Source: Bog-756 sp963812525 (GTDB taxonomy: Bacteria > Actinomycetota > Acidimicrobiia > Acidimicrobiales > RAAP-2). From it: a stretch of DNA of 64,000 bases. The stretch is from positions 248,001-312,000 of the forward strand of contig CAWEVL010000009.1 in NCBI GenBank assembly GCA_963812525.1, read 5' to 3'. A program made the translations under genes and the position numbers. This document shows, piece after piece, positions 15,813 through 26,638 of this stretch. The notes under the pieces were generated by a model. The model was not told the origin of the DNA and did not search any database. It saw nothing but the letters and a program-made list of their open reading frames with translations. How positions within the stretch are numbered: the first letter of the stretch is position 1; every line of letters begins with the position of its first letter.

Positions 15813-18679
15813 TGCCCACCCACGCCATCCCCCGTCACGGCCTGTCCCGGCCCTCGGACCGCCACGTCCACCGGCCCGTCCGCCGGGGTCTGGCCAAGTT
15901 CGCCCAATCCCCGACGCGGGTGGTGGCCGGCCTGCTGGCCGTGACCGCCGCCGTGGCCTTGCCGGTCACCTTCGCCGACGGTGCCACCGGAGTGACACCG
16001 GTGGCGGTGGCCCCCTATGCCGGATTCAGCACCTCGTTGACCCGCGCCCCCTACCTCACGGACCTGACCCAGACCACCGTGGCCGTGACCTGGGCCACCA
16101 CCGCCTCGGCGCCGGGCACCCTCGAGTGGGGCCCGGTGGGCAAGTGCCTGGCCAACCGGGTGGCGGTCCCATCGGTCCTGCCCACGCTGGTCCCGGCCAG
16201 CGAGTCGCCGGCCACCGCCTCCGGCCGGGCCTTCACCGTCGGCACGGTGCACGAGTACCAGTCCACCGTGCCGCTGACCGGACTGTCGCCCAGCACGTCC
16301 TACTGCTACCGGATCCTCTCGGCGGGGACCAAGCCGGTCGACCTGCTCGGGACCAACGCCTCGCCGACCTTCACCACCCTGGACCCGGTGGGCCCGCCGG
16401 CCGGCAAGCCCCTGACCTTCGCCGTGATCGACGACCTCGGGGAGACCCAGATGTCGGCCGGTGTCGACTCGCCCAACCACCTCAACGCCGACCAGGCGGC
16501 CATCGACTCCCTGATCGGGACCTCCGGAGCCCGGTTCGTGATCGACGCCGGCGACACCGCCTATCCGGCGGGCAACCAGCAGAACTACGGTGACCTGCAC
16601 CAGACCGGCACCGACGTCAGCGACATCTTCGGCCCCTCCTACTGGCCGAAGACGGGGGGACTCCCGGCCTTCAAGGCCAACGGTGACCACGGCCAGACCG
16701 TGGTCAGCCTGCGCAACTGGCCCGAGTCCACCACCGCCGCGGCCAGCGGCGGCACCTACGCCCTCGACAACTACCCGGCCTCGGCCACCGACGGCACGGC
16801 GGCGGTCAGCAACGCCGACACCTGGTACGCCGTGCAGAGCGGCAACGTGCGCATCTACATGCTCGATGCCGCCTGGAACGAGTCGTCGAACCTGGGCACG
16901 GCCACCGGGGCGGCCTGCGGTCCCGCCGGGTCGTCGGCCGCCCAGGGCTGCAAGACCTACCAGATCGACTACGACAAGCACTGGACCACCACCTCGCCCG
17001 AGTACCGGTGGTTGGCCGCCGACCTCGCCGCCCACCCCGGCGGGGTGAAGCTGGCCGTGTTCCACTACCCGCTCCGCTCGGACAACGCCACCCAGCCGAG
17101 CGACGTCTACCTGCAGAACAGCGCGGCCAACCCCAACCAGGCCACCAGCCTCGAGTCCCTCCTGGCCGCCCACGGGGTGAAGCTGACCTTCAGCGGACAC
17201 GCCCACACCTACCAGCGCATCGTGCCGTCCGCCGCCGGCCAGGTGGTGTCCTACGTCACCGGTGGAGGCGGCGGGATCCTCGAGCCGGTGCTGGGCGGGT
17301 CCACCTGCACCGCCCTGCAGAAGTCGGAGTCGATCTACGCCCTCGGCTGGAGCCCCACCAACGGCACCGGCTCCAGCTGCGGCGCGCCCAACCCGTTGTC
17401 CGCGTCCCAGGTGTTCAACTTCTTGAAGGTCACGGTGTCGGGCACCACGGTGACCGTCGCCCCGGTCAACGCCGCCGGCCAGGTATTCGACCAACAGACG
17501 TACACCTACCCGTCCGGCCCCGACACCTCGTTCACCGCGCCACCGAGTCCGGTGACCTCGGCCCGGGCCACCTTCTCCTTCCAGTCCACTCCGCCCGGCG
17601 CCAGCTTCTCGTGCACCCTGGACGCCGGTGCGGCGACGCCCTGTGCGAGCCCGGCGACCTACACCGGCCTCACCCCGGGCCCCCACTCCTTCTCGGTGGC
17701 CGCCACCTCGGCGCTGGGCACCGACCCCACCCCGGCGGTGGCCCACTGGACCGTGGACACCACCGCGCCCGCCGTCCCCTCGGGCCTGGCCGGTGTGCCC
17801 GTCTCGTCCAGCCAGGTCAACCTGTCGTGGAAGCCGTCGACCGATACCACCGGCATCACCGGCTACGACGTCTACCGGGGGTCGACGCTCCTCGCCACCA
17901 CCTCGGGGACGGGAACCACCTTCTCGGACCAGACTGCGGTGCCCGGCTCGGTGAACACCTACACCGTCGACGCCCGTGACGGGGTGGGCAACGTGTCCCC
18001 GCCCAGCCCGCCGGCCAGTGTGACTACGCCGCCCGGCCCGCCCCCTCCGGCCCTGGCCGCCTGGGCCGGGGCCACCGAGGCCACGGCGGCCACCTCGCTC
18101 ACCGGCACCTTCCCCGGGACCACCGCCACCGGCGACCTCCTGGTCCTCTCGGCCAGCGAGTACAACGGGAGCTCCAACCACATCACCTCGGTGACCGACT
18201 CGGCCGGCAACACCTGGGCACGGATCGGCGCCTATGCCGCGGCCGGCCACAACTCCAACGGCGAGATGTGGTACTCGGCCGACGCCAAGCCGACCGCCAC
18301 GGTCACCGTCCACAACACCTCAGCGGTCTCCCAGAGCTTCGTGATCCAGGCGTTCACCGGTGTGGCGGCCACCAACGCCCTCGACGTGGCCGCCGGCACC
18401 GCCGGTTCGGGCACCTCGGCCGCCTCCGGCTCGGCGGCCGCCACCATGACCCACGAACTGGCGGTGGGATTCGTGGCCGGGCACGCCAGTGCCCAGCCCA
18501 TCGCCGTGACCTCACCCGGTTACACCAGCCAGGCCCAGCAGACGACGCCGGGCATCGTGGCCACCGTGGTGACCGGCTACCAGGTGCTCGGAGCCCCCAG
18601 CCCCCAGACCTTCTCCGCTACCTTCGCCAAGCCCATGTACTGGTCCGCGGGCATCGCCCTCTTCAGGCCCGCGAGCTGA
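15812..18679 (+). CDS. Secreted purple-acid-phosphatase-like metallophosphoesterase (paralogue 1, diverged motifs)
   Basis: 955 residues; ATG 15812 overlaps the preceding TGA. An N-terminal membrane/signal segment (RVVAGLLAVTAAVALPVTFA) precedes a PAP-type Fn3-like domain (~60-200) and a metallophosphatase domain (~205-480). Next come an Ig-like segment, an Fn3 domain (~650-740, GYDVYRGSTLLATTS) and a C-terminal module of about 200 residues (DLLVLSASEYNG to MYWSAGIALFRP). Metal-binding blocks are IDDLGET, DAGDTAY, NGDHGQ, VFHYP and SGHAHTYQR. The first and third blocks differ from the canonical GDxG and GNH, which the adjacent paralogue keeps. It probably acts on phosphate esters outside the cell, if active. 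Last tightly overlapped gene of the 8-18.7 kb run. Confidence 0.8.
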   Translation: MPTHAIPRHGLSRPSDRHVHRPVRRGLAKFAQSPTRVVAGLLAVTAAVALPVTFADGATGVTPVAVAPYAGFSTSLTRAPYLTDLTQTTVAVTWATTASAPGTLEWGPVGKCLANRVAVPSVLPTLVPASESPATASGRAFTVGTVHEYQSTVPLTGLSPSTSYCYRILSAGTKPVDLLGTNASPTFTTLDPVGPPAGKPLTFAVIDDLGETQMSAGVDSPNHLNADQAAIDSLIGTSGARFVIDAGDTAYPAGNQQNYGDLHQTGTDVSDIFGPSYWPKTGGLPAFKANGDHGQTVVSLRNWPESTTAAASGGTYALDNYPASATDGTAAVSNADTWYAVQSGNVRIYMLDAAWNESSNLGTATGAACGPAGSSAAQGCKTYQIDYDKHWTTTSPEYRWLAADLAAHPGGVKLAVFHYPLRSDNATQPSDVYLQNSAANPNQATSLESLLAAHGVKLTFSGHAHTYQRIVPSAAGQVVSYVTGGGGGILEPVLGGSTCTALQKSESIYALGWSPTNGTGSSCGAPNPLSASQVFNFLKVTVSGTTVTVAPVNAAGQVFDQQTYTYPSGPDTSFTAPPSPVTSARATFSFQSTPPGASFSCTLDAGAATPCASPATYTGLTPGPHSFSVAATSALGTDPTPAVAHWTVDTTAPAVPSGLAGVPVSSSQVNLSWKPSTDTTGITGYDVYRGSTLLATTSGTGTTFSDQTAVPGSVNTYTVDARDGVGNVSPPSPPASVTTPPGPPPPALAAWAGATEATAATSLTGTFPGTTATGDLLVLSASEYNGSSNHITSVTDSAGNTWARIGAYAAAGHNSNGEMWYSADAKPTATVTVHNTSAVSQSFVIQAFTGVAATNALDVAAGTAGSGTSAASGSAAATMTHELAVGFVAGHASAQPIAVTSPGYTSQAQQTTPGIVATVVTGYQVLGAPSPQTFSATFAKPMYWSAGIALFRPAS

Positions 18680-18839
18680 GCCCGGTGACCGTGATCCCGA
18701 CGCCCGGCCAGACCCGGCCGTTCGACGGCACCTCGGTGCTCGATCGACCTAGCATCGTCAACGGCGGCCGCCGGCTCCTCGTCGGGAGGCGCGGCGGCCA
18801 TCGCAGGACGGCGGCTGCACACAAACGAGAGGCGGGACC

Positions 18840-21800
18840 ATGTCCACTAATTCCCATGCACGGCGTCCGGCGGCGGAGGGCGAGCGGGCCCGGAGGCGAC
18901 GGCACCGCCTGCTCCCGGCGCTGGTGGTGGTGACCGCCGTCGTGGCCACGGTCACCGTGGTCCCGCTGCGCTCGGCCCTGGCCGCCGGACCCAACCCCAT
19001 CGCCGTCACCCCCTTCGCCGGGTTCAACTCCACGTTGATGCGGGCCCCGTACGTCACCGACCTGACCCAGACCTCGGCCGACGTCAACTGGGCCACCTCG
19101 GTGTCCAACGTCACCTCGCCCGGTTCCCTCCAGTGGGGTCCGGCCGGGAACTGCACGGCCCACGTGAGCCCAGGTGCCGGCCAACCTGCCCAACTCGTTC
19201 CCCTCAGCGGGTACGCCGACCAGCATCACCGGCTCGGCCTACACCGTGGTCTCGGGCACCAACGAGTACCAGTCCACGGTGGTGCTGACCGGGCTGTCCC
19301 CGAGCACCAGGTACTGCTACCGCCCGTTGGGCCCCGGATCGGTCGACCTGCTCGGCTCCAACCCGACCCAGACCTTCACCACCCTGGATCCGGCCGGCAC
19401 CTCCACACCGCTGACCTTCGACGTCGTGGGTGACATCGGCGAGACCCTGTACTCGTCCTCCACCGCCTTTCCCAACAACCTCAACACCGACCAGGCGGCC
19501 ATCGACTCCCTCATCGGCCAGTCGGCCACTACGGCCGGGGCCAAGTTCGTCGTCACTGCCGGGGACGTGGCCTACAGCGGTGGCACCCAGGCCAACTACG
19601 GCGACCTGAAGAACGGGGGCTCGGAGGTCAGCGACATCTTCGGGCCGTCCTACTGGCCCCAGACCGGTGGACTGCCCGTCTACGCCGGGGAGGGGAACCA
19701 CGGCCAGAACACCATCGGCCTCCACAACTGGCCGGAGGCCGCCATCGCCCAGTCGTCCGGTGGGGTCTACGCCTATGACTCCTATCCGGCCATCTCCGCC
19801 GACGGCACGAAGGCGGCCTCCTATCCCGACGGCTGGTACGCCGTCTCCGACGGCAACGTCCGCCTCTACGTGATCGACGCCGCCTGGGCCGACGGGAACG
19901 TCGGGAGCACCAACATGTACCAGGTCGACCACGACGCCCACTGGACCACCAACTCGCCCGAGTACAAGTGGCTGGCCGCCGACCTGGCCGGCCACCCCGG
20001 GTCGATCAAGATGGCCGTCTTCCACTACCCGATGCGCTCGGACAACTCGACCCAGTCCAGCGACACCAACCTGGAGAACACCGGGTCCAATCCCAACAGC
20101 CTGGAGGCGTTGCTCGCCTCCAACGGGGTCCAGCTGGCCTTCAACGGCCACGCCCACACCTACCAGCGCATCGCACCGACCAACTACCAACAGACCGGGA
20201 AGGTCGTCAACTACGTGACCGGCGGCGGCGGCGGGGTTCTCGAGCCGGTCAGCGGGGGCAGCGCCTGCTCGGCGTTCACCAGCACCGGCTCGATCTACGC
20301 CCTGGGCTGGAGCCCGACCAGCAACACGGGCACCGCCTGCGGGAGCGGTGTGCCCACCCCCCAGTCGGCGGCCCAGGTCTTCAACTACCTCCAGGTCTCG
20401 GTCAACGGGAACCAGGTCACGGTGACCCCGGTCAACGCCGCCGGCCAGTCCTTCGACCAGCAGACCTACACCTACTCGGGGGTGACCTCCACGCCGGCCA
20501 CCGTCATCGACAGCCCGCCGCCGACGCTGACCAACGCCACCACGGCCAGTATCACCTTCCACGCCCCGGGATCCACCTCGTACACCTGCAGCCTGGACGC
20601 GGCCACACCCGCCGCCTGCACCAGCCCGGCCACCTACTCCGGGCTGGCCCCGGGCAGCCACAGCTTCTCGGTGACCGGCAACGGCGCCACCGCGGCCACC
20701 ACCAGCTGGACCGTCGACACCTCGCCACCCACCGTCCCCACCGGCGTGGGCGCCACCGCCATCTCTTCCACCCGGGTGGACCTGGCCTGGACGGCCTCCA
20801 CCGACAACACCGGGGTCACCGGGTACGACATCTACCGGAACGGCACGCTCCTGACCACGACGACGGGGACGGGGACCGCCTACTCCGACACCTCGGCCAC
20901 CCCCGGCAAGCTCTACTCGTACACCATCGACGCCCGCGACGGCGCCGGCAACGTGTCGGCCCAGAGCTCGCCGCCGGCCACGGCCACCACGCCCACCGGG
21001 CCCTCAGGGCCGGCCCTGGTCCAGACGGCCGGTTCGTCGACCGCCACGGTGACCCTGCCGGCGCCCAGCACCCCCGGTGACCTGCTCGTCCTGTCGGCCG
21101 GGGTCTTCACCGGGGCCAGCAAGCCCATCACCGCGGTGTCCGACGGCAAGAACACCTGGACCAAGGTGATGGACGCAGTTCGTCTCCGGGCCAGAACTCC
21201 GACGGCGAGCTCTGGTACGCGCCCAACGCCGCCTCGGTGCAGAGCGTGACGGTGACCACCGGCGCCTCCACCGTGGCCCTCCAGCTCCAGGAGTTCAGTG
21301 GCGTGGCCACCGCCAGTCCGCTCGACACCTCGGCCGGAGCCGCGAACACCGGTAGCTCGGCCTCGGCCGGGCCGGTCACCCCGGCGGCCGCCGGGGAGCT
21401 GGCCGTCGGTTTCATCGCCGGCCACAGCTCGACCCAGGCCATCACCCTCACCTCGCCGGGCTTCACCGCCGAGCCGCTGATCACCTCCACCAGTCCCAGC
21501 AAGGTCTCGGTCGTCTCCGGCTACCAGGCCCTGACCTCGACGGCCGCCCAGAGCTTCACCGGCACCTTCTCCACCGCCATGTACTGGGCGGCCGGCATCG
21601 CCCTGTTCAAGCCGGGTGCCGCCCCGCCGCCGCCCGGCGACTTCTCCATCGCCGCGTCGCCGGCCTCGGGCACCGCCGTGGTGGGTACGCCCGCCACCAC
21701 CACCATCAACACCGCCACGACGTCCGGCGGCGCACAGACCGTGGGCCTCACGGCCAGCGGCCTGCCCACCGGGGCCACGGCGCAGTTCTCCCCGGCGACG

Positions 21801-23740
21801 GTCACGTCGGGTGGCAGTTCGACCATGACCGTCACCACCACGTCGGCCACCCCGGCCGGCCTGTCCAGCGTCACGGTGACGGGCACCGGCACCGCCACCA
21901 CCCACACCGCCACCTTCGCCCTCACCGTCAACACGCCGGCCGCCATCACCTCGGCCACCACCACCACCTTCACCCAGGGCACGGCGGGGACCTTCACGGT
22001 GACCACCACCGGCACCCCGGTCCCGGCCCTGTCCGAAACCGGTTCCCTGCCCAGCGGGGTCACCTTCACCGACAACCAGGACGGGACGGCCACGCTGGCC
22101 GGCACCCCGGCCAGCGGTTCGGCCACCTCGTACCCGATCACCATCACGGCCACGGGAGCGGGGAGCCCGGCCACGCCAGAGCTTCACCCTGGCGGTCAAC
22201 GCCCAGCCCAGCGACTTCTCGGTCGGCGTCCCGCCGTCGGTCTCCGACGTGGCCGGCTCGCTGGTGGACGTCACGGTGACCACCACCATCACCCTTGGCG
22301 CGTCACAGACGGTCGGGTTCAGCGCCACCGGGCTGCCGTCGGGGGCGACGTCGTCCTTCACGCCCCAGTCGATCAGCTCGGGCGCGAGCTCCACCCTGGG
22401 GATCACCCCGCTGGTGACGACCCCTCCGGGGACCTACACGGTCACGGTGACCGGCACCGGCACCACCCAGACCCACTCGGTGACCTTCCCGCTGGTCGTC
22501 AACACCCCCCCGGCCATCACCTCGGCCAACACGACCACCTTCACCGTCGGGAGCCCGGGCACCTTCACGGTCACGGCGACCGGCAGCACCCCCATCGGGC
22601 TGAGCGAGAGCGGCGCCCTGCCCTCCGGTGTCACCTTCACCGACAACCACAACGGGACGGCCACCCTGGCCGGAACCCCGGCCGCGGGGTCGAACAGTTC
22701 GTATCCGGTCACCATCAACGCCAGCAACGGGTACGGCACCCCGGCGAGCCAGAGCTTCACCCTGGCGGTGGACGCGACCCCCCCGCCGCCCGACTTCACC
22801 ATCGCCGCCTCACCGCCCTCGTCCAGCGGTGGCCGCCGGCAGCGCCGCCACCACCAGCATCGTGACCACGGCCAGCAACGGCCCCCAGTCGGTGGCCCTG
22901 TCGGCCGCCGGGCTGCCGACCGGCGCCACCGTGTCGTTCACGCCCACGTCGGTCACCTCGGGCGGGAGCTCGACCATGGTGGTCACCACGGCCTCGGGGA
23001 CCACGCCGGCGTTGTACCCGATCACGGTGACCGGGACGGGCAACGCATCCGGGACGCCCACCCACACCGCCACGTTCAACCTCACGGTCACCGCGGTGGC
23101 CTCGGCACCGCACCTGGTGCAGACGGCCAGCGGGACCGAGACGGCGTCCTCCACGACCCTGTCGGGCTCCTTCCCCACCCAGACCACCGGCGGTGACCTG
23201 CTGGTGCTGTCGGCCAGCGAGTACAACGGGGCCACCAACCACATCACCTCGGTGACCGACACCGCGGGGAACGCCTGGAAGCTGATCGGCTCCTACAACG
23301 TGTCGGGCCACAACTCGAACGGCGAGATGTGGTACGCGGCCAACACCTCGCCGACCGTCACGGTGACCGTGCACAACTCGTCGGCCGCCTTCGTGAGCTT
23401 CGAGGTCCAGGAGTTCGCCGGCGTGGCCGCCTCCGGTCCTCTGGATGTGGCCGCCGGTACCTCGAACACCAGCACGGCGGCCAACTCCGGCACCGCCACC
23501 TCGACGGTGACCAACGAGTTGGCCGTCGGGTTCGTCGCCGGTCACGGCAACGCCGAGGCCATCACCGTGACCTCGCCGGGCTACACCACCCAGGCCCAGC
23601 AGACCACCACCGGCACCATCGCCACGGTGATCACCGGGTACCAGGTCCTCGGGACCCCGGGGGCCCAGAGCTTCGGTGGGTCGTTCGGGACGGCCATGTA
23701 CTGGGCGGCCGGCATCGCCATCTTCAAACCCGGCTCCTGA
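18840..23740 (+). CDS. Very large secreted purple-acid-phosphatase-like protein with Ig repeats (paralogue 2, four frameshifts)
   Basis: About 1,630 residues when restored. A long signal segment (LLPALVVVTAVVATVTVV) is followed by the PAP-type Fn3-like and metallophosphatase domains. Metal blocks VVGDIGE, TAGDVAY, EGNHGQ, VFHYP and NGHAHTYQR keep the metal ligands. Then come Ig-like and Fn3 domains, one copy of the ~200-residue C-terminal module found in paralogue 1, at least three Ig-type repeats (He_PIG-like SGVTFTDNQDGTATLAGTP), and a second copy of the module ending MYWAAGIAIFKPGS. Frame breaks lie near 19170, 21177, 22175 and 22830, with homology continuous across each. Likely an extracellular phosphatase displayed on a long stalk. 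ATG 18840 follows the purine-rich GAGAGGCGGGA; 160 bases separate it from paralogue 1. Confidence 0.8.
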
Positions 23741-24200
23741 CCGGCCTCGCTCGGGTACGACCCGGCCCGAGCAGGGGCCCGGCCGCCACCCGGCGCCGGT
23801 GGGGCGTGGACCCGTCCGGCGACTGGGTGGCTTCGGGAGGGCAGCCCCCGTTTCAGACCGAATGTGACGGTGCATCACCGTGCGTGGCTAAGTTTTCCGC
23901 CGGTGAACGCCACCTGAACGAACGGTGACATCGGGTGTACTCCCAGGTAAATCACCATAAATGTCAACGGTCTGCGTCGCCGGTGGGCTCCGATGCATGC
24001 GGTATCCCGTCACGCTGCGTGGTCAGCGGCGTTCACTCCTTGCGGCATCCGGGAGAGGACGGTACCGTCGCCGTCGCACCACCTGGTTTCCGATTCATGG
24101 CGGTTCTGGCTTGGACTTCAGGGACTTGGACAGCATCGAAGGACGGATCCGATTCTCCTGGCCAACGGGCAGGGCGGTACGTCAGAGGAAAGGACCATCC
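23741..24200. other. Intergenic region with a PHO-box-like array
   Basis: About 460 bases. No gene is seen. A three-unit direct-repeat array lies at 23902-23930. The ribosome-binding site for the next gene is the AGAGGAAAGGA stretch at about 24183-24193. Confidence 0.5.
23902..23934 (-). promoter_or_regulatory. Three-unit PHO-box-like direct repeat
   Basis: On the plus strand GGTGAAC, CCTGAAC and GGTGACA occur at exact 11-bp spacing (first bases 23902, 23913, 23924). Read on the minus strand these are GTTCACC-type units, the core of actinobacterial PhoP sites. It shares the 14-mer TGAACGAACGGTGA with the site before sqdB. It lies between the phosphatase gene and the glycine-rich protein gene. 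Confidence 0.5.
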
Positions 24201-25984
24201 ATGATTCGATCTCCATTCGGGGGCGCCGAGCACCACGCAACCCGGGGCGCACACGCCCGGGCTCGCCAGGCGGAACCTGGCCGGCGCGGCCCTCGTGGTC
24301 GGCGGCTTCCTGGTCGCACCGGTGGTCCTGGCCGGTGCCCCGGCGTCGGCGGCGCCGGTGTCGCACTCGTTGATCGCCGCCCCGACCGACTGCCCGACCT
24401 ACGCCGCGTCCTTCGGGGCCAACGTGGTGACGGTCAGGTTCAGCTACAACAAGAACGTGCAGACGTGGGTCGTCCCGTCCAACGCCATCACCAACTCGAT
24501 CTGCCTCGACGCCAGCGGCGCCCAGGGGGGCGCCGGCTCGGCCGGAACCTTCGGCACCGGCGGGACGGTCAACCTGGTCCCGAGTCTCACCGCCGGCCAG
24601 TCGCTCCAGGTCTACCTGGGACAGCAGGGCAGCGCGGCGGCGGCCGGCGGCGGCCGGCGGGAACGGCGGTGGCGGTGCCGGAGGACCGGGAGCCGGCGGC
24701 GGTGGGGGATCGAGCCAGGTGTTCACGCAGGGGAGCCTGCTGCTGGCCACGGGCGGAGGCGGAGGCGGTGGGGCGTTGACTGCGGGCGGGGCCGGCGGAC
24801 CCACCGCGGGTAACTCGGTCGGCAATGGCCTGACCGGGACGGCCTCCACCGGCGGCGGTGGTGGCGGCGCCAGCGGGTCGGCGGCCGGCGCGGCCGGGAC
24901 CGGCGGATCGGCCACGGGCGGGGCAGGGCCCTCCGGCACGGCAGGGTCGCCGGCCGTGGGCGGCAACGGTGACACGACCCCCTCCGCCGGTGGCGGTGGC
25001 GGTGGCGGTGGCTACTTCACGGGCGGCGGCGGCGGTCCCGACGCCGGCGGCGGCGGCGGCTCGGGCTACGTCAACCCGGCCCGCTCGCTCTCGATGCCGT
25101 TCTACCAGGGTCACTGGATGCTCAACGGCAACCTGACCATCTCCTACCAGGCGTCCACGCCGCTGCCTCCGCCTCCTCCGGGCGGCGGCGGCACGCCCCC
25201 GACCTCCTCGCCCAGCAACGGTTACTGGCTCGGGGCCACCGACGGGGGGATCTTCGCCTTCGGGTCGGCCCTGTTCCACGGCTCCCAGGGCGGCGCCCCG
25301 CTGAACAAGCCCGTGGTCGGCATGGCCGCCACGCCGCCGAGCGGGGGCAGCCCGTCCAACGGCTACTGGATGGTGGCCTCCGACGGTGGGATCTTCGCCC
25401 ACGGGTCGGCCGGCTTCTTCGGGTCCATGGGCGGCCAGCACCTCAACCGCCCGATCGTGGGCATGGCCGCCACCCCGGACGGCGGCGGGTACTGGCTGGT
25501 GGCCTCCGACGGTGGCATCTTCGCCTTCGGTGATGCCGGCTACCTCGGCTCCATGGGCGCCCAGCACCTGAACCAGCCCATCGTGGGCATGGCCGCCACC
25601 CCGGACGGGGGCGGGTACTGGCTGGTGGCCTCCGACGGCGGCATCTTCGCCTTCGGCGATGCCCAGTTCAACGGCTCCATGGGTGGGTCGCACCTGAACC
25701 AGCCCATCGTGGGCATGGCCGCCGACGCCCAGGTTCCGGGCGCCTACTGGATGGTCGCCTCCGACGGCGGCATCTTCACCTTCGGCGGAGCTCCGTTCCT
25801 CGGCTCGACCGGCAACATCCACCTGAACAAGCCGATCGTCGGCATGTCGGCGTCGCTCGACGGGGCCGGCTACCGCTTCGTGGCCACCGACGGCGGCGTC
25901 TTCGACTTCGGCAGCGCCCTGTTCTACGGGTCCATGGGTGGGTCACCGCTCAACCAGCCCATCGTGGCCATGGCCAACGCCTGA
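24201..25984 (+). CDS. Secreted glycine-rich protein with six GYWLVASDGG repeats (two frameshifts)
   Basis: About 594 residues when restored. ATG 24201 begins a basic head; after a frameshift near 24250 the signal peptide continues as LAGAALVVGGFLVAPVVLAG with cleavage after APASA. A beta-rich segment follows, then a Gly-rich domain of ~150 residues (second frameshift near 24650) like the glycine-rich domains of ALK-type surface proteins, then a Pro linker. The C-terminal ~255 residues are six imperfect repeats of 40-47 residues with the core GYWLVASDGGIFAFGDA, GSMGG and LNQPIVGMAATPDG. Such repeats are frequent in Acidimicrobiia surface proteins and may form a propeller- or solenoid-like fold. 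Function is unknown; cell-surface display or adhesion is a guess. A PHO-box-like array lies about 270 bases upstream. Confidence 0.75.
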
Positions 25985-26002
25985 CCGCCGGGGTTCAGGG
26001 GT

Positions 26003-26549
26003 TCAGGGGGTCGTCGAGGGACGTCTCGCGGCGAAGAAGGTCGTGAGCTGCCCGGACGCCTCGGCGGCCCGCACACCGGCGGTCACCGTCACCTCGTGGT
26101 TGAGCCGGGGGTCGGCGCACAGGTTGTAGAGGGAGCCGCAGGCCCCGGCCCTGGGGTCGGCGGCCCCGAACACCAGGCGACCGACCCGGGCGGCGACGAG
26201 GCCTCCGGCGCACATGGGGCAGGGCTCCAGGGTCACCACCAGGGTGACCTCCGTCAGCCGCCAGGTGCCCAGCACCGAGGCGGCTGCGGCCAGGACCAGC
26301 AGCTCGGCGTGGGCCGTCGGGTCCCCCCGCTGCTCGCGTTCGTTGCCGCCCGCTGGCGATCACCCGTCCGTCGAGCAGGGCCACCGCACCCACCGGGACA
26401 TCGCCGTGGGTTCCGGCCCGGGCCGCCTCCTCGAGGGCCAGGCCCATGGCCTCCTCGTCGTCCAGCCGGGGGCCGTCCGGTCCGTCCGGGGCCCCGGCGG
26501 CGGAATCCCGCCGGGGGGACGGCGGTGATGAGGTCGCGTCGGTGCCCAT
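26003..26549 (-). CDS. tadA: tRNA-specific adenosine deaminase (one frameshift)
   Basis: Converts A34 to inosine in the tRNA-Arg(ACG) wobble position. The deaminase fold is recognisable: VPVGAVALLDGRVIASG, then after a frameshift near 26345 NEREQRGDPTAHAEL (zinc-binding His and catalytic Glu), EPCPMCAGG (two zinc-binding Cys) and RVGRLVFGAADP. The restored length is about 180 residues. At the break, restoring two bases would read R-H-N-E-R-E, the usual family sequence, so a two-base loss fits better than a one-base gain. The ATG at 26549 gives a ~35-residue non-conserved extension; a later start is possible. The gene lies beside tRNA-Ser(GGA). Confidence 0.88.
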
Positions 26550-26550
26550 G

Positions 26551-26638
26551 TGGCGGAGGCGGTGGGATTTGAACCCACGGTGAGTTTCCCCACACACGAT
26601 TTCCAGTCGTGCCGATTCGGCCGCTCTCGCACGCCTCC
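26551..26638 (-). tRNA. tRNA-Ser (anticodon GGA)
   Basis: Class II tRNA on the minus strand. The acceptor is GGAGGCG/CGCCTCC with discriminator G and an encoded CCA (26551-26553). The anticodon stem is CACGA/TCGTG, and the loop CTGGAAA gives anticodon GGA. A long variable arm is present. Confidence 0.95.

Noticed and set aside
15722..18313. 863-codon open frame on the minus strand opposite PAP paralogue 1, and similar long antisense frames elsewhere
   Set aside because: High G+C DNA gives long antisense frames. The composition is low-complexity Gly/Arg/Val and the plus-strand gene has clear catalytic motifs.
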